Source: Bacteroidota bacterium
GTDB taxonomy: Bacteria; Bacteroidota; Ignavibacteria; UBA10030; UBA8401
NCBI GenBank assembly: GCA_027622375.1
Contig: JAQCAB010000004.1
Location: 15,001-79,000, forward strand
Direction: 5' to 3'
DNA length: 64,000 bases
Below the pieces are notes generated by a model that was not told the origin of the DNA, ran no database searches, and saw nothing but the letters and a program-made list of their open reading frames with translations. The stretch's first letter is position 1. Each line of letters starts with the position of its first letter. Positions 43,435 through 53,145 of the stretch are shown piece after piece. The translations under genes and the position numbers were made by a program.

Positions 43435-44775
43435 TTATCTTCCGATTCTTCCTTTAATTTTTCCACTTTGCATAAACCCATCATAATGACGCATCAATAA
43501 GTGAGATTCAATTTGCTGTAGAGTATCAAGCGCAACACCAACAATAATTAATAAACTTGTGCCTCCAAAAAAAGAAGCAAAGTTCGAAGTAATTCCAAAA
43601 TTAATCATGAATGCTGGTAAAATTGCAACGAACGCTAAAAAGAATGATCCTGGTAAAGTAATTTTTGTTAAAATATTGTCAATAAATTCTGAAGTTGGTT
43701 TTCCGGGTCTTATTCCAGGAATAAATCCACCTTGCTTTTGCATATTTTCGGCAACATCTTTTGGATTAAATGCAATTGCAGTATAAAAATATGTGAAGAA
43801 TACAATCATCAATCCATAAATAACTGAATATGTAATTGAGGTGTAATTAAAATAACCTGAAAGATTTGCTACAAATTCACTTTCAGGAAAAAATGTAAAC
43901 ACAGTGCTTGGAATAAACATTAATGATTGTGCAAAAATAATTGGCATCACTCCAGCTGTGTTAATTCTAAGTGGAATATATTGCGTTACACCACCGTAAA
44001 CTTTTCGTCCAACAACACGTTTTGCATATTGTACCGGTATTCTTCTTGTAGCTTGTGTTACAACAACAACGCCTGCAACAATTAAGATCATCAATCCCCA
44101 AATAATTATTTCAACTAAAAGTGGACGAGCGCCTGAGTTAACCATTTGAAGTTCGTCAATAATTGAACTTGGAAAGAGAGCAATAATTCCAACAAAAATT
44201 ATTAAAGAAATTCCATTTCCAATTCCACGCTCTGTAATTTGTTCTCCAAGCCACATCATAAACATTGTACCTGCAGTTAAAATTATCATTGTAGTAATTG
44301 TAAAAGAGAGTCCCTGAACTTCAATCGGAACAATTGATACTCCGTTTGCATTTAAAGTTAGCAATCTAACACTAACACCCCATGCTTGTAAAAGTGAAAC
44401 TAAAATTGTGCCAAGGCGAGTGTATTGATTTATTTTTTTTCTGCCACTTTCCCCTTCTTGCTGAAGTTTGTGAAAAAATGGAACTATCGCACCCAAAAGT
44501 TGAATTACAATTGAGGTACTTATGTAAGGCATAATTCCTAATGCAAAAATTGCTGCGTTGCTAAATGCGCCTCCAACAAATAAATCGTACAATCCAAAAA
44601 GTGTGTTTGATTCTTGATTACGCATTGCACTTGATAAAACACTTGCATCAACACCAGGCAATGTAATATGCGAGCCAATGCGAACTACAATTAGTAAAGC
44701 AATTGTAAAAAATACTCTAGCTCTAAGCTCTTCTATTTTGAGAATGTTCCTGATATTTTCTGAAAAAGTACTCAT
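43435..44775 (-). CDS. secY: Protein translocase subunit SecY
   Basis: SecY, 446 residues, ten transmembrane helices forming the Sec channel. The plug region lies near 60-75 (LYDLFVGGAFSNAAIFALGIMPYISTS), the GEQITERGIGNGISLIIF block is near 190, and cytoplasmic loops with conserved RRIPVQYAKR and PGIRPGKPT that bind SecA or the ribosome follow. It stands between rplO and map. Confidence 0.98.
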   Translation of the reverse strand: MSTFSENIRNILKIEELRARVFFTIALLIVVRIGSHITLPGVDASVLSSAMRNQESNTLFGLYDLFVGGAFSNAAIFALGIMPYISTSIVIQLLGAIVPFFHKLQQEGESGRKKINQYTRLGTILVSLLQAWGVSVRLLTLNANGVSIVPIEVQGLSFTITTMIILTAGTMFMMWLGEQITERGIGNGISLIIFVGIIALFPSSIIDELQMVNSGARPLLVEIIIWGLMILIVAGVVVVTQATRRIPVQYAKRVVGRKVYGGVTQYIPLRINTAGVMPIIFAQSLMFIPSTVFTFFPESEFVANLSGYFNYTSITYSVIYGLMIVFFTYFYTAIAFNPKDVAENMQKQGGFIPGIRPGKPTSEFIDNILTKITLPGSFFLAFVAILPAFMINFGITSNFASFFGGTSLLIIVGVALDTLQQIESHLLMRHYDGFMQSGKIKGRIGR

Positions 44776-44784
44776 TCGTAATTT

Positions 44785-45276
44785 TTAATTTGTAGATGCA
44801 GTTGGTTTACTTTTTAGTTCAATATGATTTACACTTCCACCAGAGGCTGTAATTTTATCAGCAGCAGTTTTTGAAAATTTATGAGCAGTAATTGTAATTA
44901 CACTTTTTATGTCACCGTCACCTAAAATTTTAACTAAAGAATTTTTATTCGGAATTAATCCAGCTTTAGATAAAGTTTCTGGATTAATTGTTGAATCAAG
45001 TTTTCCTTTTTGAATAAATTCACTAATCTTATTTAAATTAATTACTGAATATTCAACTCTAAAAATATTTGTAAATCCAAATTTTGGAAGACGACGAATA
45101 AGTGGCATTTGTCCACCTTCAAAATTTCTTTTTACTCCTGCACCAGAGCGAGACCACTGTCCATTATGACCACGAGTTGCAGTTCCGCCATGACCCGAAC
45201 CTTGTCCACGACCAATGCGTTTGGTTTTTTTTCTGGATCCCGGAGCGTACCTTAAATTACTTAAAATGCTCGACAT
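44785..45276 (-). CDS. rplO: 50S ribosomal protein L15
   Basis: L15, 163 residues. The glycine-rich basic N-terminus (PGSRKKTKRIGRGQGSGHGG) threads into 23S rRNA, and the globular part has MPLIRRLPKFGF. It follows rpmD by 4 nt. Confidence 0.98.
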   Translation of the reverse strand: MSSILSNLRYAPGSRKKTKRIGRGQGSGHGGTATRGHNGQWSRSGAGVKRNFEGGQMPLIRRLPKFGFTNIFRVEYSVINLNKISEFIQKGKLDSTINPETLSKAGLIPNKNSLVKILGDGDIKSVITITAHKFSKTAADKITASGGSVNHIELKSKPTASTN

Positions 45277-45280
45277 ATAT

Positions 45281-45469
45281 TTATTCCTTCACCTCTTCAA
45301 CTCGCACTAAATAATTAACTCTATTAATCATCCCGCGAATTTGAGGAGTATCTTTTTTTATTACTGTAAAATTTGGTCTTCCCAAACCTAAAGCTATGAT
45401 AGTTGCTTTATGTTTTTTTAAAGTATGAATCATACTTTTAGTTTGAGTAATTAATAATTTTTTTTCCAT
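45281..45469 (-). CDS. rpmD: 50S ribosomal protein L30
   Basis: L30, 62 residues: [11 protein letters not shown], then [14 protein letters not shown] and the end [15 protein letters not shown] are typical. It follows rpsE by 18 nt. Confidence 0.96.
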   Translation of the reverse strand: MEKKLLITQTKSMIHTLKKHKATIIALGLGRPNFTVIKKDTPQIRGMINRVNYLVRVEEVKE

Positions 45470-45487
45470 TTTATTTTTCTCTTTTCA

Positions 45488-45988
45488 TTATTCGAAAAGC
45501 TCATGCAAAGTAATTCCACGAAGATTTGCAATTGATTTTGCATCTTGTAAATTTAAAAGTGCATTTAAAGTTGCTTTAACAATATTATGTGGATTTGATG
45601 AACCCATTTGTTTTGTTAAAACATCTTTAATACCAGCGGTTTCTAATAATGCACGAACACCACCACCTGCAATTAATCCTGTTCCGGGAGATGCTGGTTT
45701 TAATAAAACTTTACCAGCGCCAAATTTACCAATAACTTCATGTGGAATAGTTCCATTTACAATCGGGACTGTTACAATATTTTTTTTAGCATCTTCAGTA
45801 CCTTTAGCAATTGCATTCACAACTTCGTTTGCTTTACCAAGACCAATACCGACATGTCCATTTTGGTCGCCAACAACAACTATTGCGCTAAAACTAAATC
45901 GTCGACCACCTTTAACAACTTTGGTAACTCTACCGACGTGTACTAATTTTTCTTTAAGTTCAAGTTCGCTTGTTTTTAAACGTGCCAC
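45488..45988 (-). CDS. rpsE: 30S ribosomal protein S5
   Basis: S5, 166 residues, at the mRNA entry and decoding fidelity centre. [21 protein letters not shown] and [19 protein letters not shown] are diagnostic. The start is GTG at 45988, with AAAGGAA upstream. Its 153-nt separation from rplR, normally a few bases, is filled by a tRNA-Gln gene. Confidence 0.98.
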   Translation of the reverse strand: MARLKTSELELKEKLVHVGRVTKVVKGGRRFSFSAIVVVGDQNGHVGIGLGKANEVVNAIAKGTEDAKKNIVTVPIVNGTIPHEVIGKFGAGKVLLKPASPGTGLIAGGGVRALLETAGIKDVLTKQMGSSNPHNIVKATLNALLNLQDAKSIANLRGITLHELFE

Positions 45989-46028
45989 AATAATTCCTTT
46001 AATTAATATTTGAATAAAAAATTATTTG

Positions 46029-46099
46029 TTGTCGGGAGAGGAGTCGAACCTCTACAAACGCCTTCAAAGGGCGCTGTCCTGCCATTAGACGACCCGACA
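46029..46099 (-). tRNA. tRNA-Gln (anticodon UUG) embedded in the spc operon
   Basis: The minus strand folds into a cloverleaf: acceptor TGTCGGG/CCCGACA with a weak U1:A72 pair, D-arm with TAATGG, anticodon loop CTTTGAA (UUG), T-arm with TTCGACT, discriminator A73. CCA is not encoded. It lies between rplR and rpsE in the same orientation, with no TATATTTG promoter box upstream, so it is probably processed from the ribosomal protein mRNA. U1:A72 matches what GatCAB amidotransferase recognises in bacterial tRNA-Gln. Confidence 0.94.
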
Positions 46100-46141
46100 A
46101 TCTTACTTCGTTTGTATTTTTTTTCGAAAATAAATTACTAA

Positions 46142-46510
46142 TCAAAACTGCAATCCTCCTTCACGAGCTGCATCTCCAAATGCCTTTACTCTGCCATGAT
46201 ACAAAAAGCCGTTTCTATCAAACACAACTTTTGTAATATTTAACGATTTTGCTTTTTCTGCTAAAACTTTACCAACAATTGCGCTTTTACCAACTTTTGA
46301 TTTTGCTTGTTTCAAATTTACTTGAAGCTCTTTACTCTTTGTTGATATCGCTAATAATGTTTTACCGGTAATGTCATCAATTATTTGACCATAAAACTCA
46401 TTCAAACTTCTATAAACAGAGAGACGTGGCCTTTCTGTTGTACCATTAATTTTTTTACGAATGTGTTTTTTAATTTTTAATCTACGTGCACTAAAATTTT
46501 TTGTAATCAT
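46142..46510 (-). CDS. rplR: 50S ribosomal protein L18
   Basis: L18, 122 residues, binds 5S rRNA in the central protuberance. The basic N-terminus KIKKHIRKKINGTTERPRLSVYRS and the C-terminal FDRNGFLYHGRVKAFGDAAREGG are conserved. The tRNA-Gln follows 42 nt downstream. Confidence 0.97.
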   Translation of the reverse strand: MITKNFSARRLKIKKHIRKKINGTTERPRLSVYRSLNEFYGQIIDDITGKTLLAISTKSKELQVNLKQAKSKVGKSAIVGKVLAEKAKSLNITKVVFDRNGFLYHGRVKAFGDAAREGGLQF

Positions 46511-46518
46511 TTTATTCC

Positions 46519-47067
46519 TTATTTACCAGCTGTAGCTGCGGTTTTACCTGCTTTACGTCTGATTATTTCTGTATCGTATTTAACACCTTTACCTTTATAT
46601 GGCTCTGGCTGACGAAACGATCTTATCTTTGCTGCAACCAATCCAACAAGTTGTTTATCTACTCCAGTAATAATAATATTTGTTTGCGTTGGAGTAGTAA
46701 TTGTAATTTCTTCTGGCGATTTAAAAACAATTGGATGCGAAAATCCAAGTTGTAAAACTAAAACTTTTCCTTTCATTTCAGCTCTGTAACCAACACCGAC
46801 AAGTTCAAGTTTTTTTGTATAACCTTCTGTTACACCTTTTATCATGTTTGATACAATTGCTCTTGTAGTGCCATGTAATGCTTTTTCAAATTTATTATCA
46901 TTTGATCTTTTAATTGAAACTTCTTTTTCAGAAATCTCAACTAAAATTTTTGGAGAAATATTTGCTACAAGCTGGCCTTTTGGGCCGATTACTTGAATCA
47001 AATTATTTTGCAATTGGACTTTAACTCCTTGCAAAATTCCTACTGGTCTATTTCCTAATCGTGACAC
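46519..47067 (-). CDS. rplF: 50S ribosomal protein L6
   Basis: L6, 182 residues, two tandem alpha/beta domains near the sarcin-ricin loop. MSRLGNRPVGI, LVGVGYRAEMKG and the C-terminal RQPEPYKGKGVKY are diagnostic. The start is GTG at 47067. Confidence 0.98.
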   Translation of the reverse strand: MSRLGNRPVGILQGVKVQLQNNLIQVIGPKGQLVANISPKILVEISEKEVSIKRSNDNKFEKALHGTTRAIVSNMIKGVTEGYTKKLELVGVGYRAEMKGKVLVLQLGFSHPIVFKSPEEITITTPTQTNIIITGVDKQLVGLVAAKIRSFRQPEPYKGKGVKYDTEIIRRKAGKTAATAGK

Positions 47068-47082
47068 TTTTTTCTCCTTTAA

Positions 47083-47478
47083 TTACCAAACGTAACAAAT
47101 AACTTCGCCACCAACTTTTTCTTTGCGGGCTTGTTTATCTGTCATTAAACCTTTTGATGTTGAAATTACAGCAATTCCCATTCCGTTTTGAACTCTTGGC
47201 AATTCATCATGCGCGCGGTATTGTCTGATACCGGGAAGACTGATTTTTTTTAAACCTCGAATTACACTTTGGTTTTCGCTATAACGTAAATTAATTTTTA
47301 TTTTTCCTTGTTTTGTATCTTCAATAACAGCAAAATCATTTATAAATTTTTTAGCTTTTAATATATTTGATAATTCTTTTTTCATGTTTGATGCTGGTAT
47401 TTCAACTTGACGATGACCAGCTTTAACAGCGTTTCTAATTCTTGTTAAAAAATCTGCAATTGGATCTGAGTGTGACAT
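47083..47478 (-). CDS. rpsH: 30S ribosomal protein S8
   Basis: S8, 131 residues, binds 16S helix 21. [19 protein letters not shown] and the C-terminal [18 protein letters not shown] with GGEVICYVW are diagnostic. In E. coli S8 represses the spc operon; no matching mRNA site was searched for. Confidence 0.98.
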   Translation of the reverse strand: MSHSDPIADFLTRIRNAVKAGHRQVEIPASNMKKELSNILKAKKFINDFAVIEDTKQGKIKINLRYSENQSVIRGLKKISLPGIRQYRAHDELPRVQNGMGIAVISTSKGLMTDKQARKEKVGGEVICYVW

Positions 47479-47488
47479 AATTTTTCCT

Positions 47489-47758
47489 TTACCAGCTTGA
47501 TTTTACAATACCTGGAATTTTTCCGCTTAAAGCCATTTCGCGGAAAGCTATACGAGATAAACCAAATTTTCTCATGTAAGCACGTGATCTGCCTGATTTT
47601 TGACAGCGATTGTGTAATCTATTTGGAATACTATCACGTGGTAGCAAACGCAATGCTTCGATATCTCCTTTTTCTTTTAATTCTTTTCGGAGCGCAGCAT
47701 ACTTTGCTACAGTTTTTTTTCTTCTAAGTTCTCTAGCTATTGAGCTTGTTTTTGCCAT
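47489..47758 (-). CDS. rpsN: 30S ribosomal protein S14 (zinc-independent type)
   Basis: S14, 89 residues, in the 30S head. It lacks the CXXC pairs of the short zinc form and has the longer C-minus layout, with [20 protein letters not shown] and the end PGIVKSSW. It contrasts with the zinc-type S4 and L36 of the same operon set. Confidence 0.97.
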   Translation of the reverse strand: MAKTSSIARELRRKKTVAKYAALRKELKEKGDIEALRLLPRDSIPNRLHNRCQKSGRSRAYMRKFGLSRIAFREMALSGKIPGIVKSSW

Positions 47759-47770
47759 AAAAAAATTTCC

Positions 47771-48385
47771 TTACTGTTTAATAAAAGGCATTCCAAAATT
47801 TTTCAAAAGCTCTTTTGCTTCTTGATCAGTTTTGGCAGTTGTTACAAAAGTTATATCCATTCCACTAATGCGATTTGTTTTATCAGGATCAATTTCTCGG
47901 AAAATGATTTGTTCTTTAATTCCAAGAGTGTAGTTTCCAAATCCATCAAAAGATTTATTTGAAACTCCACGGAAATCTCTAATTTGCGGCATTGCCACAT
48001 TTATTAATCTATCTAAAAACTCAAACATCATTTTACCACGCAAAGTTGTTTTAGCGCCAATTGGAATATGTTGACGTAATTTAAAATTTGAAATTGCTTT
48101 TTTTGCTTTTGTTGTAATAACTTTTTGGCCGGTAATTGCTTCTAATTCTTTAACAGTTGTTTCAAGAATTTTTGCATCTTGAGTAGCTGCACCAACACCT
48201 GCATTAATTGCAATTTTTTCCAACTTTGGAACCGCCATTATATTTTTATATTTAAATAATGAAATCATAGCAGGAATAACTTCCTTTTTATATTTCTCCA
48301 TTAAACGTGGAGTAACGCCCGGTAAAATCTCAGCGACTACTTTTTCTTTTTTTTCTGTCTTTACAATTTTTTTATCTTTTGCCAT
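47771..48385 (-). CDS. rplE: 50S ribosomal protein L5
   Basis: L5, 204 residues, binds 5S rRNA and contacts P-site tRNA. The core begins around [15 protein letters not shown]; a Lys-rich extension of about 25 residues precedes it relative to E. coli (179). [18 protein letters not shown] and [14 protein letters not shown]-like segments are conserved. Confidence 0.97.
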   Translation of the reverse strand: MAKDKKIVKTEKKEKVVAEILPGVTPRLMEKYKKEVIPAMISLFKYKNIMAVPKLEKIAINAGVGAATQDAKILETTVKELEAITGQKVITTKAKKAISNFKLRQHIPIGAKTTLRGKMMFEFLDRLINVAMPQIRDFRGVSNKSFDGFGNYTLGIKEQIIFREIDPDKTNRISGMDITFVTTAKTDQEAKELLKNFGMPFIKQ

Positions 48386-48405
48386 TTTATAATAAAATTA
48401 TTTTT

Positions 48406-48729
48406 TTAAAACATTTCCTTACTTCGTCTTGAAACTCGCATCACTTTGATTTTTCCTGTAACAGAATCTTTAACTCTTGACGAACCAATTCTTGTTGGTT
48501 TTGAAGTTTGCGGACATTTAACCATTACATTTGATGCGTTAATTGGTCCCTCTTTTTTAACAACTCCACCTTGTGGATTTTTTTGAGATGGCTTTGTATG
48601 ACGCTTAATTATATTCACTCCTTCAACAATAATTTTATTTGTTGCAAGAATAACTTGTAAAACTTTTCCTTCTTTGCCTTTTGAGTTGCCTGTAATTACA
48701 ATTACTGTGTCGTTCTTTTTAATATTCAT
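48406..48729 (-). CDS. rplX: 50S ribosomal protein L24
   Basis: L24, 107 residues, an assembly initiator of the large subunit with a KOW domain (IKKNDTVIVITGNSKGKEGKV) and the GVNIIKRHTKPSQKNPQGG segment. It follows rplN by 10 nt. Confidence 0.97.
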   Translation of the reverse strand: MNIKKNDTVIVITGNSKGKEGKVLQVILATNKIIVEGVNIIKRHTKPSQKNPQGGVVKKEGPINASNVMVKCPQTSKPTRIGSSRVKDSVTGKIKVMRVSRRSKEMF

Positions 48730-48739
48730 ATAAGTTACT

Positions 48740-49108
48740 TTAAATTACTTCCGGAGCTAATGAAACAATTTTCATATATTTTTTTTCGCGAAGTTCTCTA
48801 GCAACGGGGCCAAAAATTCTTGTTCCTCTTGGCTCACCTTGTTGATTTAAAAGCACAGCAGCATTTTCATCAAATCTGATATAAGAGCCATCTTTACGAC
48901 GAACTTCTTTTGCGGTTCTTACAACAACGGCTCGCGAAACTTCACCTTTTTTAACTCCACCACCTGGGATTGCTGATTTAACTGCAACAACAATCAAATC
49001 TCCAAGCGAAGCGTATCTTCTTTCATGTCCACCGAGAACCCGAATGCAACGAACTTTTTTTGCTCCCGAATTATCTGCTACGACTAAATTAGTTTCTTCT
49101 TGAATCAT
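48740..49108 (-). CDS. rplN: 50S ribosomal protein L14
   Basis: L14, 122 residues, at the subunit interface and docking site of the silencing factor Rsf[20 protein letters not shown] and the end [15 protein letters not shown] are typical. Confidence 0.98.
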   Translation of the reverse strand: MIQEETNLVVADNSGAKKVRCIRVLGGHERRYASLGDLIVVAVKSAIPGGGVKKGEVSRAVVVRTAKEVRRKDGSYIRFDENAAVLLNQQGEPRGTRIFGPVARELREKKYMKIVSLAPEVI

Positions 49109-49125
49109 ATAATTTTTCTAGTTTT

Positions 49126-49386
49126 TTATTTTGCTGTTGATACAACTTTTACTAAACGCCATCTTTTATTTTTACTTAATGGTCTTGTTTCCATAATTTT
49201 TACTGTATCGCCAACTTTTGCAATATTTGTTTCATCGTGCGCCATTAATCTTGTTGTTCTTTTAAAATATTTTTTATACAAAGAATGAACTATCCTTCTT
49301 TCAATTGCCACAACAATACTCTTTGCCATTTTGTTACTTACAACTTTTCCGGTTTTAACTTTTCTTTGTGATGAACGTGTTTTCAT
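49126..49386 (-). CDS. rpsQ: 30S ribosomal protein S17
   Basis: S17, 86 residues, an OB-fold early assembly protein; [19 protein letters not shown] and [23 protein letters not shown] are conserved. It follows rpmC by 12 nt. Confidence 0.97.
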   Translation of the reverse strand: MKTRSSQRKVKTGKVVSNKMAKSIVVAIERRIVHSLYKKYFKRTTRLMAHDETNIAKVGDTVKIMETRPLSKNKRWRLVKVVSTAK

Positions 49387-49398
49387 TTTTTAAATTAA

Positions 49399-49605
49399 TT
49401 ATTTTTTCTTTTGTTCAAGTTCGCGTTCACGCAAAATTGTTTTCATTCGCGCAATACTTCTTCGCGATAAACTAAAAAGAGATGGCTTTTGAATCTGACC
49501 GGTGGTTTTTTGAAAGGTCATTGTTGCCAATAATTCTTTTTCTTCTTGAATACGTTTTACCAATTCTGAATCGGTTAAACTTCTTATTTCTTTAGTGTCT
49601 TTCAT
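49399..49605 (-). CDS. rpmC: 50S ribosomal protein L29
   Basis: L29, 68 residues, a two-helix protein at the tunnel exit. EIRSLTDSELVKRIQEEKEL and the end SIARMKTILRERELE are typical. It lies between rplP and rpsQ. Confidence 0.96.
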   Translation of the reverse strand: MKDTKEIRSLTDSELVKRIQEEKELLATMTFQKTTGQIQKPSLFSLSRRSIARMKTILRERELEQKKK

Positions 49606-49616
49606 CTTTTCAAAAA

Positions 49617-50042
49617 TTAATTATGTTCAATGTAATCATAACGCATTGAAAATTTTGTTTTAACCGGGAGTTTGTGTCCAGCTAAACGCAAAGCTTCTTT
49701 TGCTGCCTCTTTATTCAAACCGGCAACTTCAAATAAAACTGTTCCTGGTTTTACAACTGCAACCCAAAATTCAGGAACACCTTTACCACTACCCATTCTG
49801 GTTTCTGCAGGTTTTTTTGTTACAGGTTTATCCGGAAAAATTCGGATCCAAACTTTTCCTTCGCGTTTCATCATTCTAGTTAACGCCACGCGTGATGCTT
49901 CAATTTGTCTTTGTGTAATCCAGCCAGCTTCTAAAGCTTTTATTCCAAAATCACCAAAAGCAATAGTTGCCCCACGAGTTGCAATTCCTTTGCGTCTTCC
50001 TCGTTGACTTTTTCTAAACTTTACTCTTTTTGGCATTAACAT
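49617..50042 (-). CDS. rplP: 50S ribosomal protein L16
   Basis: L16, 141 residues, beside the A-site tRNA elbow. [34 protein letters not shown] and [14 protein letters not shown] are diagnostic. Two ATGs are possible; the first (50042) has AAGGAAG nine bases upstream and gives the family-typical MLMPKRV start. Confidence 0.97.
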   Translation of the reverse strand: MLMPKRVKFRKSQRGRRKGIATRGATIAFGDFGIKALEAGWITQRQIEASRVALTRMMKREGKVWIRIFPDKPVTKKPAETRMGSGKGVPEFWVAVVKPGTVLFEVAGLNKEAAKEALRLAGHKLPVKTKFSMRYDYIEHN

Positions 50043-50056
50043 AAAACTAATCTTCC

Positions 50057-50695
50057 TTACTTATTTAATTTTTCAAGTATTTCGCCTTTGCAAATCCAGA
50101 CTTTAATTCCAATCAAACCATAAATTGTTAAAGCTGCTGTATTTGCATAATCTATATCAGCGCGTAAAGTATGTAGCGGAATTCTTCCTTCTTTATATTG
50201 TTCCGATCGAGCAATATCAGCACCACCAAGTCTGCCACTGCATTTTATACGAATTCCTTCTGCCCCCATTCTTCGAGCTGATGTGATTGCTTGTTTCATT
50301 GCACGTCTAAAAGCAATTCTTCCTTCAAGTTGTCTTGCAATTGTTTCTGCAACTAATGCTGCGTCAAGTTCAGGACGCTTTATTTCACTTATCAAAATTT
50401 TAATATCCTTATTTGTCAGCTTTCTTAATTCTTCTTCTAAGATTGCAATATCTTTTCCACTTTTTCCGATTACAATACCTGGGCGCGATGTGTGAATTGT
50501 TATACAAACATATTTTGGCGAACGATCAATTGTAATTTTTGAAACTCCGGCAGTTTTTAATTTTGTGCTTACAAAATTTCTAATTGCTTCGTCTTCTTTT
50601 AATTTAGATGCGTAATGTTTTGGCTCAAACCAGTTTGAATCCCAGCCTTTAATAATGCCTAATCTAAAACCAATTGGATGTGTTTTTTGTCCCAA
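50057..50695 (-). CDS. rpsC: 30S ribosomal protein S3
   Basis: S3, 212 residues, at the mRNA entry tunnel with intrinsic unwinding activity. [20 protein letters not shown], a KH domain ([20 protein letters not shown]) and the C-terminal [26 protein letters not shown] domain are present. The start codon is TTG at 50695, fixed by the conserved MGQK start. Confidence 0.98.
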   Translation of the reverse strand: MGQKTHPIGFRLGIIKGWDSNWFEPKHYASKLKEDEAIRNFVSTKLKTAGVSKITIDRSPKYVCITIHTSRPGIVIGKSGKDIAILEEELRKLTNKDIKILISEIKRPELDAALVAETIARQLEGRIAFRRAMKQAITSARRMGAEGIRIKCSGRLGGADIARSEQYKEGRIPLHTLRADIDYANTAALTIYGLIGIKVWICKGEILEKLNK

Positions 50696-50699
50696 GTTT

Positions 50700-51074
50700 T
50701 TATTCCTTACTTGATTTATTGCTATCGTTATTTTGTTTTTGCGAAACTACAATTGTAATGTGGTTCGATCTTTTTAAAATTTGATATGCTCGTCCCATCG
50801 GTGCAGGCATCATTCTCTTCATTGATGCACCACTATCAACAAAACATTCTTTTACAAAAAGTGAGTGCGTGTCAACTCTTCCAGAGTGATCTTTATTTTG
50901 CATATTCGAAACTGCCGAGCGTAAAACTTTTTCTGCTGTTTTTGACGCATGCTTTGGTAAAAAATGTAAAATATTCATTGCCTCATCAACTGACTTTCCA
51001 CGAATGAGATCAATTACTAATCTCATTTTGCGAGGCGATGTTCCGATATATCTATTTATAGCTTTTGCTTCCAT
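50700..51074 (-). CDS. rplV: 50S ribosomal protein L22
   Basis: L22, 124 residues, whose beta-hairpin lines the exit tunnel. YIGTSPRKMRLVIDLIRGK and the hairpin SGASMKRMMPAPMGRAYQI are diagnostic. The hairpin loop, where macrolide-resistance changes occur in other species, looks full-length. Confidence 0.97.
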   Translation of the reverse strand: MEAKAINRYIGTSPRKMRLVIDLIRGKSVDEAMNILHFLPKHASKTAEKVLRSAVSNMQNKDHSGRVDTHSLFVKECFVDSGASMKRMMPAPMGRAYQILKRSNHITIVVSQKQNNDSNKSSKE

Positions 51075-51085
51075 TAAGTTTCCTT

Positions 51086-51370
51086 TTAAGCTGTAGTTGT
51101 TTCTTCTTTTTTAATTCCTGGATGACCTTTAAAAATTCTTGTTGGTGCAAATTCACCAAGCTTGTGGCCAACCATCATTTCGGTTACATAAACTGGAATA
51201 AATTTATTCCCATTATGCACTGCAAAAGTATGTCCAACAAATTCAGGAATAATTGTGCATGCACGTGACCAAGTTTTTACTAATTGTTTTTTATTCGATT
51301 TATTTAACACGTCAACTTTTTTCATCAAACGTGAATCGATATAAGGACCTTTTTTAATTGAACGGCTCAT
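51086..51370 (-). CDS. rpsS: 30S ribosomal protein S19
   Basis: S19, 94 residues, in the 30S head near S13. [19 protein letters not shown] and [31 protein letters not shown] are conserved segments. It follows rplB by 2 nt. Confidence 0.98.
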   Translation of the reverse strand: MSRSIKKGPYIDSRLMKKVDVLNKSNKKQLVKTWSRACTIIPEFVGHTFAVHNGNKFIPVYVTEMMVGHKLGEFAPTRIFKGHPGIKKEETTTA

Positions 51371-51372
51371 AT

Positions 51373-52197
51373 TTAATTTCGATGCTTAATAATATATTTT
51401 TCAGATCTTCTGTTTGCATGTCTGGTTTTTAATCCTTTTGATTTTTGTCCCCATGGACTAACCGGGTGACCACCACCTGAGGTTTTACCTTCTCCACCAC
51501 CCATTGGGTGATCAACTGGATTCATAGCAACACCACGCACGTGAGGTCTTCTTCCTAACCAACGCGAACGACCTGCTTTTCCTAAACTAATATTTTCTTT
51601 GTCGGCATTGCCAAGCATCCCAACTGTTGCAAAACAATTTGAATGAACATTTCTAATTTCGCCTGACGGAAATTTTAATAAAACAAAATCTCCTTCTTTA
51701 GCTTGAACAACTGCAAAATTTCCCGCGCTTCGTGCAATTTGTCCACCTTTTCCTTTTCTGAGTTCAATATTATGGACATTTGTATTTATTGGAATTGCTG
51801 AAAGTGGTAATGCATTTCCGGTTTTAATATCTGCAGTTTCTGATGATAATAAAACATCATTAACTTTTAATTCATTTGGAGAAAGTATGTATCGCTTTTC
51901 GCCATCTGCATAAACTAGCAATGCAATTCTTGCAGATCTATTTGGATCGTATTGAATTGAATCAACTCTTGCTGGAATATTATATTTATCTCTTTTAAAA
52001 TCTATAATTCTGTATAATCTTTTATGTCCGCCACCACGATGACGCGATGTAACTCGTCCATGATTATTTCTTCCACCAGATTTTGACAATCCCTCTACAA
52101 GAGATTTTTCTTTTTTAGTAGAAGTTATCTCTTCAAAACTGGAAACAGAATAAAATCTTGTTGCCGGAGTATTTGGTTTTAATTTTCTTAATGCCAT
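51373..52197 (-). CDS. rplB: 50S ribosomal protein L2
   Basis: L2, 274 residues, needed for subunit joining and peptidyl transfer. [20 protein letters not shown] at the start and the C-terminal [17 protein letters not shown], containing the conserved histidine near the peptidyl-transferase centre, are intact. Confidence 0.99.
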   Translation of the reverse strand: MALRKLKPNTPATRFYSVSSFEEITSTKKEKSLVEGLSKSGGRNNHGRVTSRHRGGGHKRLYRIIDFKRDKYNIPARVDSIQYDPNRSARIALLVYADGEKRYILSPNELKVNDVLLSSETADIKTGNALPLSAIPINTNVHNIELRKGKGGQIARSAGNFAVVQAKEGDFVLLKFPSGEIRNVHSNCFATVGMLGNADKENISLGKAGRSRWLGRRPHVRGVAMNPVDHPMGGGEGKTSGGGHPVSPWGQKSKGLKTRHANRRSEKYIIKHRN

Positions 52198-52210
52198 AAA
52201 ATATCCTTAA

Positions 52211-52501
52211 TTAAGCAGTTGGTAACAGATCAATTGTCTGTCCTTCTTTAATTGTTACAAATGCTTTTTTCCAACTTGGTCTTCTGCCTTCAACTCTTCC
52301 TTTTTTAGTCATTTGGCCTTTTAATTTTCCTTTAACATTAACAGTGCGAACTGATAAAACTTCAACATTAAATTTTTTTTCAACTGCTTTTGCAATTTCA
52401 ATTTTATTTGAATTAATATTTACCGAAAAAGCATATTGACGAAGAGATGTCATTGATGTCATTTTTTCGGTTAAAAGTGGTTTAATAAGAGTGCTTATCA
52501 T
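52211..52501 (-). CDS. rplW: 50S ribosomal protein L23
   Basis: L23, 96 residues, the tunnel-exit protein that binds trigger factor and SRP. LIKPLLTEKMTSM, then VEKKFNVEVLSVRTVNVKGK and GRRPSWKKAFVTI are typical. It follows rplD by 1 nt. Confidence 0.97.
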   Translation of the reverse strand: MISTLIKPLLTEKMTSMTSLRQYAFSVNINSNKIEIAKAVEKKFNVEVLSVRTVNVKGKLKGQMTKKGRVEGRRPSWKKAFVTIKEGQTIDLLPTA

Positions 52502-52502
52502 A

Positions 52503-53135
52503 TTAGTTCAACGAAAAAGTTTTATTAATTATTTCTACAGATCCTTTTTGTAAAAGTAAAATATTGCTGTTTAATATTTCGTATGTAGATGCTTTGTTGG
52601 CTTCAAGAATATTTAATTTTTTAATATTTCTTCCGGACTTAATAATATTTAAATCGCTCGAAGGAGTTAATAAAAGAATTTTTTTATTCTCAATTTGAAG
52701 AGCCTTTAAAATTGTAACCATATTTTTTGTTCTTGGTTCACCAATTATAAAATCTTCAATAACAATAATATTATTTTCTTTTGCTTTGTAACTGAGTGCA
52801 GACTTCCTTGCAAGCTTTTTAACTTTGCTTGGCAACTTCACAACATAGTCATGAGGTTTTGGACCAAAAATTGTTCCACCACCAACCATTATTGGAGAAC
52901 GTCTTGTACCTTGTCTGGCATTACCAGTCTTTTTTTGAGAATAAGGTTTTTTACCACCACCACGAACTTCGCCACGCTCTTTTGTTTTATGTGTTCCTTG
53001 TCGTTGATTTGCCATGTATGATCGAACAGACATATAAATTGCATGATCGTTTGGTGTTATCTCAAAAATTTCAGGAGATAGTGTGACCATCTCTCCTGTT
53101 TTTGAACCGTTTGTTTTTATAACTTCTATTTCCAT
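52503..53135 (-). CDS. rplD: 50S ribosomal protein L4
   Basis: L4, 210 residues; its extended loop lines the tunnel (KTKERGEVRGGGKKPYSQKK, GNARQGTRRSPI). The globular domain and length are normal. In E. coli L4 represses the S10 operon; an equivalent leader was not recognised in the short gap before rpsJ. Confidence 0.97.
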   Translation of the reverse strand: MEIEVIKTNGSKTGEMVTLSPEIFEITPNDHAIYMSVRSYMANQRQGTHKTKERGEVRGGGKKPYSQKKTGNARQGTRRSPIMVGGGTIFGPKPHDYVVKLPSKVKKLARKSALSYKAKENNIIVIEDFIIGEPRTKNMVTILKALQIENKKILLLTPSSDLNIIKSGRNIKKLNILEANKASTYEILNSNILLLQKGSVEIINKTFSLN

Positions 53136-53145
53136 AATTGTAAAG

